Shown piece by piece: positions 1-7,018 of a stretch of DNA of 18,536 nucleotides. Below the pieces are notes generated by a model that was not told the DNA's origin, made no database searches, and saw only the letters and a program-made list of their open reading frames with translations. The position numbers and the translations under genes were made by a program. Within the stretch, counting starts at the first letter, position 1. The number at the start of each line of letters is the position of its first letter. Source of the stretch: JBATBW01 sp049662565 (GTDB taxonomy: Bacteria; Bacillota_I; Bacilli_A; Erysipelotrichales; Erysipelotrichaceae); the NCBI GenBank assembly GCA_049662565.1, contig JBATBW010000001.1:1-18536 (forward strand), written 5' to 3'.

Positions 1-1251
1 ACCATCCTTATCTCTTACTTTTTCACTAGCTGCATAACCAATAGATTCTTCATAACCAAACACATAGTTATATCCCTTAGCTTTAAGTTCATCAATTCTT
101 CCACATATATTTTTAAATCCCGTTAAAGATTCAAAACAAGTAGCTCCATACTTTTCAACTATCGCTTTACCTAAATCACCAGTAACAATTGATTTAATCA
201 AACAAGCATTTTTAGGCAATTTATTTTGTTTATACAAAGATTCAAAAATATAATTAATTAAGATAAATCCGGTTTGATTACCATTAAACGGAATATAATT
301 ACCATTTTCATCCTTTACTTCAATTGCCAAACGATCACTATCGGGATCAGTTGCGATCAATAAAGTCGCATCAACTTCTTTACCTAGAACTTCCGCTAAT
401 TTAAAAGCTTTTGGATCTTCGGGATTAGGATATCCAACTGTAGTAAAATCTGGATCAGGGTTTTCTTGTTCCTTAACAATCTTCACATTATTAAACCCTC
501 GTTCACTCAATAGTCTTCTTACCGGTTTGCTGCCACAACCATTTAATGGCGTATAGACAATTGATACAGTCTTATCCAATAAGTCATCACTATTGATACT
601 TAAACCCTTTACCATCGCGATATATTTGTCATCCATCTCTTTACCAATGACACTAATTAAACCATTATCTTTACTTTCTTCAAAATCCGCTTTCTTTACA
701 CCATCAAACATATCAACATTATTAATACAATCCGTCATCGGCAAAGCAATTTCATCTAAAACTTGAGCACCATCTTGCCAATAAACTTTGTAACCATTAT
801 ATTCTTTCGGATTATGACTAGCCGTAATATTAACCCCGCAACAACATTTCAAATCTAATAATGCATAAGATAATTCCGGAGTCGGTCTTAAGTCATCAAA
901 CAAATAAGATTTAATATTATTACCCGCCATAATACAACTAACCATTTGAGCAAATTCTTTAGAGTAATGACGAGGATCATAGGCAATCACTACCCCCGCA
1001 TTCATATATTCTTCACCCTTACTAACAATAAAATCCGCAATCCCTTGCGTTGCTTTACCAACCGTATAATAATTCATCATATTAGTACCAGCACCTACTT
1101 TACCACGTAATCCTGCTGTCCCAAATTCTAAATTCTTATAAAATCTTTCTTTTATTTCATTATCATCCACAATACTTCTTAATTCATTTTTCGTATTTTC
1201 ATCCACCAAAGGATTACTTAACCATAAATTATAATTTTCTAAATAAGTCAT
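1..1251 (-). CDS. Phosphoglucomutase/phosphomannomutase (alpha-D-phosphohexomutase), partial at left edge
   Basis: This enzyme interconverts hexose 1- and 6-phosphates (glucose or mannose) through a phosphoserine intermediate, feeding cell-wall and polysaccharide precursors. It is cytosolic and Mg-dependent. The N-terminal 417 residues are visible. The window edge removes the C-terminal part (family members are usually about 560-580 aa). I see FGTAGLRG near residues 43-50, the phosphoserine loop TASHNP at 143-148, the metal loop DPDSDR at 302-307 and the sugar-binding motif GYEES at 399-403. The start is the ATG at 1251, behind a weak AGGAAAG/AGG ribosome site. The extended length and the TASHNP and DPDSDR loops fit the Bacillus PgcA-like phosphoglucomutase branch better than GlmM. 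Sequence alone does not settle glucose versus mannose versus pentose phosphate (deoB2-like) specificity. Confidence 0.93.
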   Translation of the reverse strand, partial: MTYLENYNLWLSNPLVDENTKNELRSIVDDNEIKERFYKNLEFGTAGLRGKVGAGTNMMNYYTVGKATQGIADFIVSKGEEYMNAGVVIAYDPRHYSKEFAQMVSCIMAGNNIKSYLFDDLRPTPELSYALLDLKCCCGVNITASHNPKEYNGYKVYWQDGAQVLDEIALPMTDCINNVDMFDGVKKADFEESKDNGLISVIGKEMDDKYIAMVKGLSINSDDLLDKTVSIVYTPLNGCGSKPVRRLLSERGFNNVKIVKEQENPDPDFTTVGYPNPEDPKAFKLAEVLGKEVDATLLIATDPDSDRLAIEVKDENGNYIPFNGNQTGFILINYIFESLYKQNKLPKNACLIKSIVTGDLGKAIVEKYGATCFESLTGFKNICGRIDELKAKGYNYVFGYEESIGYAASEKVRDKDG

Positions 1252-1275
1252 TTTTTTACCTACTTTCCTAAATAT

Positions 1276-1305
1276 ATTATACTTAAAACCCAAACATATA
1301 TGCAA
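1276..1305 (-). promoter_or_regulatory. Candidate promoter of the hexose phosphomutase gene
   Basis: Read on the minus strand, a perfect TATAAT -10 box lies at 1281-1276. A weak TTGCAT -35 lies at 1305-1300 with an 18-bp spacer. It falls between the dps terminator and the mutase start, where a promoter is expected. The -10 is convincing. The -35 matches consensus at only 3 of 6 positions. Confidence 0.5.
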
Positions 1306-1326
1306 GTAAATCTATTTATACGAAAT

Positions 1327-1355
1327 AAAAAACTCCAAATTTTCATTTAGAGTTT
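1327..1355 (-). terminator. Rho-independent terminator of dps
   Basis: On the minus strand an 11-bp stem (one G-U pair) with a GAAA tetraloop is followed by a run of six T. It lies 8 nt downstream of the dps stop codon and separates dps from the mutase promoter. Confidence 0.85.
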
Positions 1356-1363
1356 AATTAAAA

Positions 1364-1792
1364 CTATTTCTTCATACTATTGATAAACCATAAAGTCTTA
1401 TCATAATTGCCAAGATCACTTTCAATATGATTAATTACTAAGTAATTATCATTATCAACAGCTAAAGATCTTATTTCTATAGCCTTATCTCTTAAAGTTT
1501 TAATATCATTACCAACAATATCTAAAACTTCCTTAACCTTATAATCTTTCGATTCAATCTCTTTAATACTAGTAGTACCTAAATATTGTTTAATACTTGC
1601 ATAAGGTCGTTGACCTTGCATAATCATAATTTCCGCAACTGAATCATAAACTTCCGCAAAACTATTATATAAAACTTCTAAGTACTCATGCACTGATTTA
1701 AAATCACTACCGACTACATTCCAATGCAAATTATGTAATTTGACATACATCACATTAATATCTGATAAATATTCATTTAATTTATTATACAT
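1364..1792 (-). CDS. dps: Dps-family mini-ferritin (DNA protection / iron storage)
   Basis: This is a dodecameric ferritin-like protein. It oxidises Fe(II), preferentially with peroxide, and stores the iron, protecting DNA from Fenton chemistry. At 142 aa it is slightly shorter than typical Dps (about 150-170), with little N-terminal extension, so DNA binding by a basic tail is unlikely. The inter-subunit ferroxidase ligands are present with the spacing of Listeria Dps: H23 in LHWN, H35, D50 and E54 (DSVAE). The start ATG has an AAGGAG site 8 nt upstream. It has its own promoter and terminator and lies directly behind the membrane-anchored XRE gene. An inverted repeat next to its promoter suggests repression, possibly by a metal or peroxide sensor; that is inference. 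Confidence 0.93.
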   Translation of the reverse strand: MYNKLNEYLSDINVMYVKLHNLHWNVVGSDFKSVHEYLEVLYNSFAEVYDSVAEIMIMQGQRPYASIKQYLGTTSIKEIESKDYKVKEVLDIVGNDIKTLRDKAIEIRSLAVDNDNYLVINHIESDLGNYDKTLWFINSMKK

Positions 1793-1805
1793 ATATATAT
1801 TCTCC

Positions 1806-1823
1806 TTAGTTAGATATAACTAA
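1806..1823. promoter_or_regulatory. Inverted repeat in dps leader (candidate operator or RNA hairpin)
   Basis: A perfect inverted repeat has 7-bp arms (TTAGTTA/TAACTAA) around a 4-nt centre. It lies just downstream of the expected dps transcription start, and its distal arm runs directly into the AAGGAG ribosome site. It could be a repressor-binding site or a weak hairpin next to the Shine-Dalgarno. It does not match the classical 7-1-7 Fur/PerR box well. Confidence 0.5.
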
Positions 1824-1831
1824 CTGTCTAT

Positions 1832-1859
1832 ATAATAACACATTAAACTCCAAATACAA
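1832..1859 (-). promoter_or_regulatory. Candidate dps promoter
   Basis: On the minus strand TTGTAT (1859-1854) and TATTAT (1837-1832) are separated by 16 bp. The predicted start of transcription is near 1825, just before the 1806-1823 inverted repeat. The -10 matches at 5 of 6 positions and the -35 at 3 of 6. Confidence 0.45.
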
Positions 1860-1868
1860 TTGATATGC

Positions 1869-2576
1869 TCAATTAAAACTATTATCATAAATATCTAAAA
1901 ATGATGCGACAAATCCAGCCTGTTCCCTATCAATATCACTACCACTAGTAACTTGATTACCATAAGTAAGATAATATTTATAAGTGAAATTAGATAAAGG
2001 CAACAAATTAAATTCTTCTTGAATTAAGCTAATTCCTTTTTGATAATTTTGACACAACCTCCTAAACGCTTTATTGGGATCTTTAAAAACCGCCTTACCA
2101 TATTTGTTGGCACCAATATCAAAATCTATATTAACTCTTCCAAATCTTTTAATATCGATATCACCTTTAATATTCCCCTCTTGCGCAATATATATTTGAC
2201 TATAACCCAAATCACTATCGATAAGATAACCCATTTTTACCAAAACAAATTTACCCGTTATCAACAAAATAACCAATAATAAAATAACCTTAATGATAAG
2301 ATGTTTTTTTATCCTTAATATCCGCCAAAACGACAATCGATTATCTTCAGGTACTTTTTTCTCATTTAGGTACTGACCCGCGAATAATTCATCTAAAGAT
2401 ATATCTAATTCCTGACAAAGATCACTCATCAATGAAGCATCCGGAAGATTTAATCCCCTTTCCCATTTAGAAACAGCATTTTTACTAACCCCTAATTTTT
2501 GAGCTAATTGTTCTTGAGTTATTTTCTGTGATTTACGACATAAGCTAATAAATTTTCCCGTTAATTGTTGATTCAT
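1869..2576 (-). CDS. Membrane-anchored XRE-family transcriptional regulator
   Basis: The N-terminal 65 residues form a Cro/C1-type helix-turn-helix (ITQEQLAQKLGVSKNAVSKWE, residues 19-39; then the LDELF end of the domain near 61-65). A basic linker follows, then one strongly hydrophobic segment at about 93-115. The remaining ~120 residues would lie outside the membrane and match no domain I recognise. This architecture (HTH, one TM, extracytoplasmic tail) is common in Bacillota and suggests a one-component sensor whose DNA-binding head stays in the cytoplasm. Its targets are unknown; the adjacent dps and its own promoter are natural candidates. The stop is TGA, which argues against a UGA=Trp code. 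No terminator is visible before dps, so some read-through into dps is possible. Confidence 0.85.
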   Translation of the reverse strand: MNQQLTGKFISLCRKSQKITQEQLAQKLGVSKNAVSKWERGLNLPDASLMSDLCQELDISLDELFAGQYLNEKKVPEDNRLSFWRILRIKKHLIIKVILLLVILLITGKFVLVKMGYLIDSDLGYSQIYIAQEGNIKGDIDIKRFGRVNIDFDIGANKYGKAVFKDPNKAFRRLCQNYQKGISLIQEEFNLLPLSNFTYKYYLTYGNQVTSGSDIDREQAGFVASFLDIYDNSFN

Positions 2577-2595
2577 AAAAGACCTCTTTTCTAAT

Positions 2596-2601
2596 ATTAT
2601 A
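2596..2601 (-). promoter_or_regulatory. Candidate -10 box for the XRE-family gene
   Basis: A perfect TATAAT on the minus strand lies about 20 bp upstream of the ATG at 2576, which is preceded by an AAGAGG ribosome site. No good -35 is visible. Confidence 0.4.
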
Positions 2602-2650
2602 CAATATAATCTCCATAATTAAACACACCTATAGTTTACTTATGAATAAA

Positions 2651-2682
2651 TTAAAAAAAACCAACATAAATTTATGCTGGTT
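2651..2682 (-). terminator. Rho-independent terminator of the HAD gene, overlapping its stop codon
   Basis: A 10-bp stem (one G-U pair) with an AATT loop at 2659-2682 is followed on the minus strand by a long T-run (2658-2653). The upstream arm contains the last codons of the HAD gene, and its TAA stop spans the arm/loop boundary. Confidence 0.85.
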
Positions 2683-3346
2683 GATTGATACCATCAATTA
2701 CTTGACATAATTCTTCAATATTATAAATACGATAAATTTCATCAAACTCCATTGGACGATTACGATCATTAATTAAGAATACACACTTCATATTTAAACG
2801 ATATGCTCCCAATATATCTGTCGAAAAAGTATCGCCAACAAACAAACATTCACTAGGATCCACACCTAAATCTTCGCAACATTGAAGATAAATTTGTGAA
2901 TGTGGCTTTTGATGTTCAAAATCTCCACCAACATAAATATTAGAAATATAATTATTTAAACCCACATTCTCAATCTTTTTCTTTTGTGTAGAGCTTTGCC
3001 CATTAGTGATGATTGCTAGTTTGTATTCTTTTTGTAATCGCTCAATAACTTCTATTGACTTAGGGTATAATACTTGAAAACCACAAAAATGTTCATACCA
3101 ATAAGTAGCCTCATCACTAACATTGATATCTATATCATATTTATTCCTTAAATTATCAAAAAGAAACTTACGATTAAAAGCACCAAATTGATCCCAAGTC
3201 AAACAATCTTGAACAATCGCCTCTAATTCGATCTTTGATAATACTTTTTTTGAATTACTAGTAATTATATGTTTAATGGCATTATATGCACTGGTCGTTC
3301 TATTCGATAAAGTACCATCATAATCAAAGATTATCGCCTTGATCAT
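2672..3346 (-). CDS. HAD-superfamily hydrolase (subfamily IA, YjjG/phosphoglycolate-phosphatase-like)
   Basis: This is a small-molecule phosphatase using an aspartyl-phosphate intermediate and Mg2+. All four HAD motifs are present in the 224-aa product: DYDGT with nucleophile D8 and acid/base D10; T114-N115 in AIITNG; K147 in HQKPHS; and GDTFSTD with D172 and D177. A helical C1 cap lies between motifs I and II. Physiological substrate is unknown; 5'-nucleotidase (YjjG-like) or phosphoglycolate phosphatase activity is typical for the group. I start it at the ATG at 3346 because FDYDGT then sits at the normal distance. A TTG at 3367 would add 7 residues but lies inside the hairpin at the end of pnp. 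The ATG has no Shine-Dalgarno immediately upstream. It is probably expressed from the pnp transcript. Confidence 0.85.
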   Translation of the reverse strand: MIKAIIFDYDGTLSNRTTSAYNAIKHIITSNSKKVLSKIELEAIVQDCLTWDQFGAFNRKFLFDNLRNKYDIDINVSDEATYWYEHFCGFQVLYPKSIEVIERLQKEYKLAIITNGQSSTQKKKIENVGLNNYISNIYVGGDFEHQKPHSQIYLQCCEDLGVDPSECLFVGDTFSTDILGAYRLNMKCVFLINDRNRPMEFDEIYRIYNIEELCQVIDGINQPA

Positions 3347-3355
3347 TATTTTAGT

Positions 3356-3386
3356 AAAAGAAGTCAACTATTCGTTGACTTCTTTT
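3356..3386 (-). terminator. 13-bp hairpin at the pnp end (partial terminator or translational element)
   Basis: A perfect 13-bp stem with a 5-nt loop (3369-3373) spans the pnp stop codon. On the minus strand the descending arm ends in only four T, then ACTAAAATA and the HAD ATG. It could act as a leaky terminator, as a 3'-end stabiliser of pnp mRNA, or as a structure that brings the AAGGAG at 3394-3389 next to the HAD start. Confidence 0.65.
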
Positions 3387-5500
3387 TTCTCCTTAGCTGG
3401 CTTTTCTAATAAATCTTTTCTAGAAACATTAGTACGACCTTTTTCATCAACTTCGATTACTTTTACTTTAACTACATCACCAATCTTTAATACATCTTCT
3501 ACTTTTTCTACTCTTTCATGCGAAATTTTTGAAACATGTAATAAACCATCAGTATTACCAAATAAATTTACGAAAGCTCCAAATTTTTCAATTCTAACTA
3601 CTTTCGCATCATATATATCGCCAACTTTCGCAACACGAACAATATTTTCAATTAAAGTTTTAGCTTTTTCAATAGCTTCTTTATCTTGGTGATAAATAAC
3701 TACTCGACCATCATCTTCAATATCAATTTTAACATTATCACTAGCAGCGATAATATTATTAATCATCTTACCACCTGGACCAATAACTTCTTTAATCTTA
3801 TCTGGATCAATTTGCATCATACAAATCTTTGGTGCATATTTACCAACTTCTGGACGCGGAGCATCGATAGTTTCCATCATATTAGCCATAATTTGTTGAC
3901 GAGCAATATGCGCTTGCGCTAATGCTTCACGCATAATTTCTTTTGTAATACCCGATATCTTAATATCCATTTGTAAAGCAGTGATACCTGTTTGTGTACC
4001 GGCAACTTTAAAGTCCATATCACCATAATGATCTTCCATACCTTGGATATCTGTTAATACCGTATAATGGTCACCATAAGTAACAAGACCCATTGCAATA
4101 CCCGCAACTGGTGATTTAATAGGAACACCGGCCGCCATTAATGCCATTGAACCAGCACAAATTGAAGCTTGTGAACTTGAACCATTTGATTCCATAACTT
4201 CCGCAACTACACGAATAGCATATGGGAACTCTTCTTCAGTTGGCAATACTTGAGCTAATGCTCTTTCGCCTAATGCTCCATGACCAATTTCACGACGACC
4301 AGGATTACCCATACGACCAACTTCTCCCACTGAATATGGAGGGAAGTTATAATGATGCATAAATCTCTTTGATTCAACTTGCGTTAAATCATCAATAATT
4401 TGCGTATCGCCCATTGCCCCTAAAGTACATACTGATAATACTTGTGTTTCACCACGAGTAAATAAAGCACTACCATGAACTCTTGGCAATAAGTCAATTT
4501 GTGAATTTAAAGGACGAATTTCATCAATTTTACGACCATCCGGACGAATTTTTTCAACTGAAATTAAACGTCTAACTTCTTCCGCAACGATATCATGGCA
4601 AATACCGCGCACTTGTGCTACTGTTTTATCTTTTAATTTATCACTTGCATATTCTCTATTTTCAAAAACTGCTGCAGTTTCATCAGTAATATTATCAATT
4701 GTTCCATAACGCAACAATTTTTCTTTAATTGACACTGCTTCTTGTAAACGAGCTTTCGCAAGTTCATTAACTTCATTAACTAATTCTACAGCTGGAACTT
4801 TTAAAACAACTTCCATTTTTTCTTTTCCAACTTTTTTAACAATTTCCTCTTGGAATTCACACAACAATTTAATATGATCATGTCCAAAATAAATTGCATT
4901 TAACATATCTTCTTCACTAACTTGTTTTGCACTACTTTCAACCATATTTACAGCCTTCTTAGTACCGGCAACTGTTAAAACAATATCACTTACTTCTAAT
5001 TGAGCCACTGTTGGATTAATAACATATTCGCCATCAACACGACCAACAATTACCCCAGCAATCGGACCTTCAAAAGGAATATCTGATACACATAATGATA
5101 ATGATGCCCCAAACATTGCAGCCATATCCGCTGAACGATCTTGATCAACCGATAAACAAGTATTAACTACTTGAACTTCGTTTCTAAAACCTTCCGCAAA
5201 TAATGGTCTAATTGGACGGTCAATCAAACGTGCTGTCAATGTTGCATGTTCACTAGGACGACCTTCTCTTCTTAAAAACCCACCTGGAATTTTCCCCACA
5301 CTGTATAACTTTTCCTCAAAAGTTACTGTCAATGGGAAAAAGTCTGTATCTTTCGCAACTTTTGATGCAGTTGCGGCAGAAATTACTACTGTATCACCAT
5401 ATTTAACGATGACACTACCACCAGCTTGTTTAGCTATTTCACCTGTTTCAACACTAAAGTCTACTCCACAGAAATCTAAACTAAAAATTTCCTTACCCAT
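3368..5500 (-). CDS. pnp: Polyribonucleotide nucleotidyltransferase (PNPase)
   Basis: This phosphorolytic 3'-5' exoribonuclease forms a ring-shaped trimer and is central to mRNA decay. The product is 710 aa, the normal family length. Two RNase PH-like domains flank a helical linker: first domain with FLRREGRPSE at about 75-84, second from IRPDGRKIDEIRPL at about 318 onward. The catalytic region carries the SSSQAS phosphate site (441-446) and D490, D496 and K498, which align with E. coli D486, D492 and K494. A KH domain follows with the GPGG loop at 574-577, then an S1 domain at about 626-692 and a short charged tail. The start is the ATG at 5500, with AAGGAG 7 nt upstream. An in-frame extension of 13 residues to 5539 has no ribosome site and is not family-like. 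It lacks the rpsO neighbour often seen upstream. Confidence 0.97.
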   Translation of the reverse strand: MGKEIFSLDFCGVDFSVETGEIAKQAGGSVIVKYGDTVVISAATASKVAKDTDFFPLTVTFEEKLYSVGKIPGGFLRREGRPSEHATLTARLIDRPIRPLFAEGFRNEVQVVNTCLSVDQDRSADMAAMFGASLSLCVSDIPFEGPIAGVIVGRVDGEYVINPTVAQLEVSDIVLTVAGTKKAVNMVESSAKQVSEEDMLNAIYFGHDHIKLLCEFQEEIVKKVGKEKMEVVLKVPAVELVNEVNELAKARLQEAVSIKEKLLRYGTIDNITDETAAVFENREYASDKLKDKTVAQVRGICHDIVAEEVRRLISVEKIRPDGRKIDEIRPLNSQIDLLPRVHGSALFTRGETQVLSVCTLGAMGDTQIIDDLTQVESKRFMHHYNFPPYSVGEVGRMGNPGRREIGHGALGERALAQVLPTEEEFPYAIRVVAEVMESNGSSSQASICAGSMALMAAGVPIKSPVAGIAMGLVTYGDHYTVLTDIQGMEDHYGDMDFKVAGTQTGITALQMDIKISGITKEIMREALAQAHIARQQIMANMMETIDAPRPEVGKYAPKICMMQIDPDKIKEVIGPGGKMINNIIAASDNVKIDIEDDGRVVIYHQDKEAIEKAKTLIENIVRVAKVGDIYDAKVVRIEKFGAFVNLFGNTDGLLHVSKISHERVEKVEDVLKIGDVVKVKVIEVDEKGRTNVSRKDLLEKPAKEKKEVNE

Positions 5501-5529
5501 TCTTTTCTCCTTATATTTAACTCTTTTAT

Positions 5530-5571
5530 AATAACACATTTAAAAAGAAAATAACACAAAATAGTGTTATT
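5530..5571. repeat. Three-copy 8-bp repeat in the pnp leader
   Basis: AATAACAC occurs at 5530-5537 and 5550-5557, exactly 20 bp apart, and its reverse complement GTGTTATT at 5564-5571. The inner pair forms the terminator stem of the upstream gene. The outer copy overlaps the best -10-like box for pnp (TATTAT, 5533-5528). Confidence 0.6.
5541..5571 (-). terminator. Rho-independent terminator behind the HD-domain gene
   Basis: On the minus strand an 8-bp stem (AATAACAC/GTGTTATT) with a 6-nt loop is followed by a T-rich tract (TTCTTTTT). It lies about 30 nt past the HD-gene stop, so it would end the glnN-yihY-HD transcript just before pnp. Confidence 0.7.
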
Positions 5572-5599
5572 CTCCTTATCGATAATTAACTAAATTATA

Positions 5600-6112
5600 T
5601 TATTTCTTCATAAATAAAAATAACGCCAATAAACTACCAACCACATGACTATTTTTCATCATCATATAGTATTGAACAGCATATTCTTTAATTGCACTAT
5701 ACTTATCCGCATATTGCACTATCCAAGCCTCAATGCTCTTAGGCATCGTTTTCGCTAATGGAAACATATGCGATAAAATAATATTTTCTTGACGATTATT
5801 TAAATTTGTAATTTCTCTAGCATTCATTACTGCCGCTAATGGATGGTGCAGTAAATGTTGGAAAGAGGAATAATCACCCCGCCAATCATATAAAAACAAA
5901 TCATGTAGTAAAGCCGCTTGCGTCGCTTCTTCAATACGGTCAGCTGATAACTTCAGTCTACTCGTCAATTTAAAAGTAAGATATGCCACATCCACACAGT
6001 GTTCTAATCGAGAACTATTTAAGTGTTGATTATATTTTGCCAACTCATTTAACATCTTATTATTCAATAAATCATTGACTATTAGTTTAAATTTAATTGG
6101 ATAATCTTTCAA
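5600..6112 (-). CDS. HD-domain metal-dependent phosphohydrolase
   Basis: Compact HD-fold protein of about 170 aa. The expected metal ligands appear in order: H38 (RLEHCVDVA), H70-D71 (LLHDLF), H89/H90 (HHP), H115 (SHMFP) and D136 (YADK). The HHP and SHMFP pattern resembles small uncharacterised HD proteins of Bacillota, which probably act on nucleotides or other phosphate esters; I cannot name the substrate. Start choice: a TTG at 6112 has a well spaced AAAGGTGAG site. A GTG at 6148 would add 12 residues (a run of tyrosines) with no ribosome site, and a GTG at 6121 is too close to the AAAGG. It follows the YihY-family gene by about 55 nt with no terminator between, so it is probably the last gene of the glnN unit. 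Confidence 0.75.
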   Translation of the reverse strand: MKDYPIKFKLIVNDLLNNKMLNELAKYNQHLNSSRLEHCVDVAYLTFKLTSRLKLSADRIEEATQAALLHDLFLYDWRGDYSSFQHLLHHPLAAVMNAREITNLNNRQENIILSHMFPLAKTMPKSIEAWIVQYADKYSAIKEYAVQYYMMMKNSHVVGSLLALFLFMKK

Positions 6113-6167
6113 TTTACTCACCTCACCTTTATTATAATAATAATACACTAAATTAGAAATAATACCA

Positions 6168-6998
6168 CTAATTTGAATCTTTAAATTTTAATTTATTAAT
6201 CAAAGCACCAATTAATAATATTTTCATACACATATAAATCCACAACAAGAACAACATAATCGCCCCCAGCGAACCATAAATATACGAATAATTTGAAAAA
6301 TACTTAATATAAATAAAAAATAAATAAGAAAACAAAACCCAACTAGCTGAAGCAATAGTTGCCCCAAACAAATGATCAACAAATCTGATATTATTCTTTG
6401 CCAAATACTTATAAGCCAAAGCAAATAATAAAGTTAAATACAAAAAGAAAATAATATTACGCATATTTATTAATGTCAAAATAAAACTAGCCTTCCCACT
6501 AAAAAAATAAGTAAAAAATGATTGTAACGGAGCCGCAAAAACTAAAACAACTAAACTCGCCATAATACTAAAGATAAATATAATAGTTCCAATAATTGCA
6601 TAAACAATTCCTTTGATCCAACTATATGCTCCATCATAACGATATATCGTTTTCAAACCATCACCTATACTTCTTATCCCTTGAGAAGATGACCACAATA
6701 AAATAATAGAAGTAAAAGACGCTACCTGAATATTACTAATAGAAAAAATATCTTCAACAAAACGAAAAGCATACTTATGAATAGTTGCCGGTAAAAAACG
6801 AGTGATCGCTTCATTAATTTCAATTATATTAAAAGGTTCCAATAAACCAAACGCAATAACCCCTAACATCGCCAAAGGAATAGCAGAAGCAATAACAAAA
6901 AATGCTATTTTAGAAGCATAAGCATCAATATGATACTCCAAAAAAAGATCATATGTTTTATTATAACCACAACCTAATTTTTTAAGCCAGCTTAACAT
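6168..6998 (-). CDS. YihY/virulence factor BrkB family membrane protein
   Basis: A 276-aa integral membrane protein of the YihY (UPF0761) family, once misassigned as RNase BN. Hydrophobic segments lie at about 30-53, 91-107, 129-156, 178-199, 208-234 and 239-267, giving six likely TM helices. Family signatures are visible: YASKIAFFVIASAIPL near the N-terminus, WSSSQGIRSIGDGLKTIY (102-119) and GSLGAIMLFLLWIY (242-255) in the last helix. Molecular function is not established; export or transport roles have been suggested. The ATG has GGGAG 8 nt upstream, and only 20 nt separate it from the glutamine synthetase stop, so the two are almost certainly cotranscribed. Confidence 0.88.
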   Translation of the reverse strand: MLSWLKKLGCGYNKTYDLFLEYHIDAYASKIAFFVIASAIPLAMLGVIAFGLLEPFNIIEINEAITRFLPATIHKYAFRFVEDIFSISNIQVASFTSIILLWSSSQGIRSIGDGLKTIYRYDGAYSWIKGIVYAIIGTIIFIFSIMASLVVLVFAAPLQSFFTYFFSGKASFILTLINMRNIIFFLYLTLLFALAYKYLAKNNIRFVDHLFGATIASASWVLFSYLFFIYIKYFSNYSYIYGSLGAIMLFLLWIYMCMKILLIGALINKLKFKDSN

Positions 6999-7018
6999 AA
7001 CAAATCTCCCTATATCAT

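Noticed and set aside
1858..1875. AATTGA/TCAATT 6-bp inverted repeat at the end of the XRE-family gene as terminator
   Set aside because: Short AT stem with no T-run after it.
2040..2279. Plus-strand open frame of 79 codons
   Set aside because: Lies antisense within the XRE-family gene; no ribosome site and AT-driven composition.
3347..3367. TTG start for the HAD gene at 3367
   Set aside because: It lies in the stem of the pnp hairpin and adds residues ahead of the conserved first strand; ATG at 3346 fits the family.
3339..3922. Plus-strand open frames antisense to pnp
   Set aside because: Ser/Thr/Asn/Phe-rich translations typical of the reverse strand of a real gene; pnp on the other strand is certain.
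5501..5539. Upstream pnp start adding 13 residues
   Set aside because: No ribosome site; ATG at 5500 has AAGGAG at ideal spacing and gives normal family length.
6224..6424. Second minus-strand frame within the yihY-family gene
   Set aside because: Out-of-frame shadow; the YihY frame has full family signatures.
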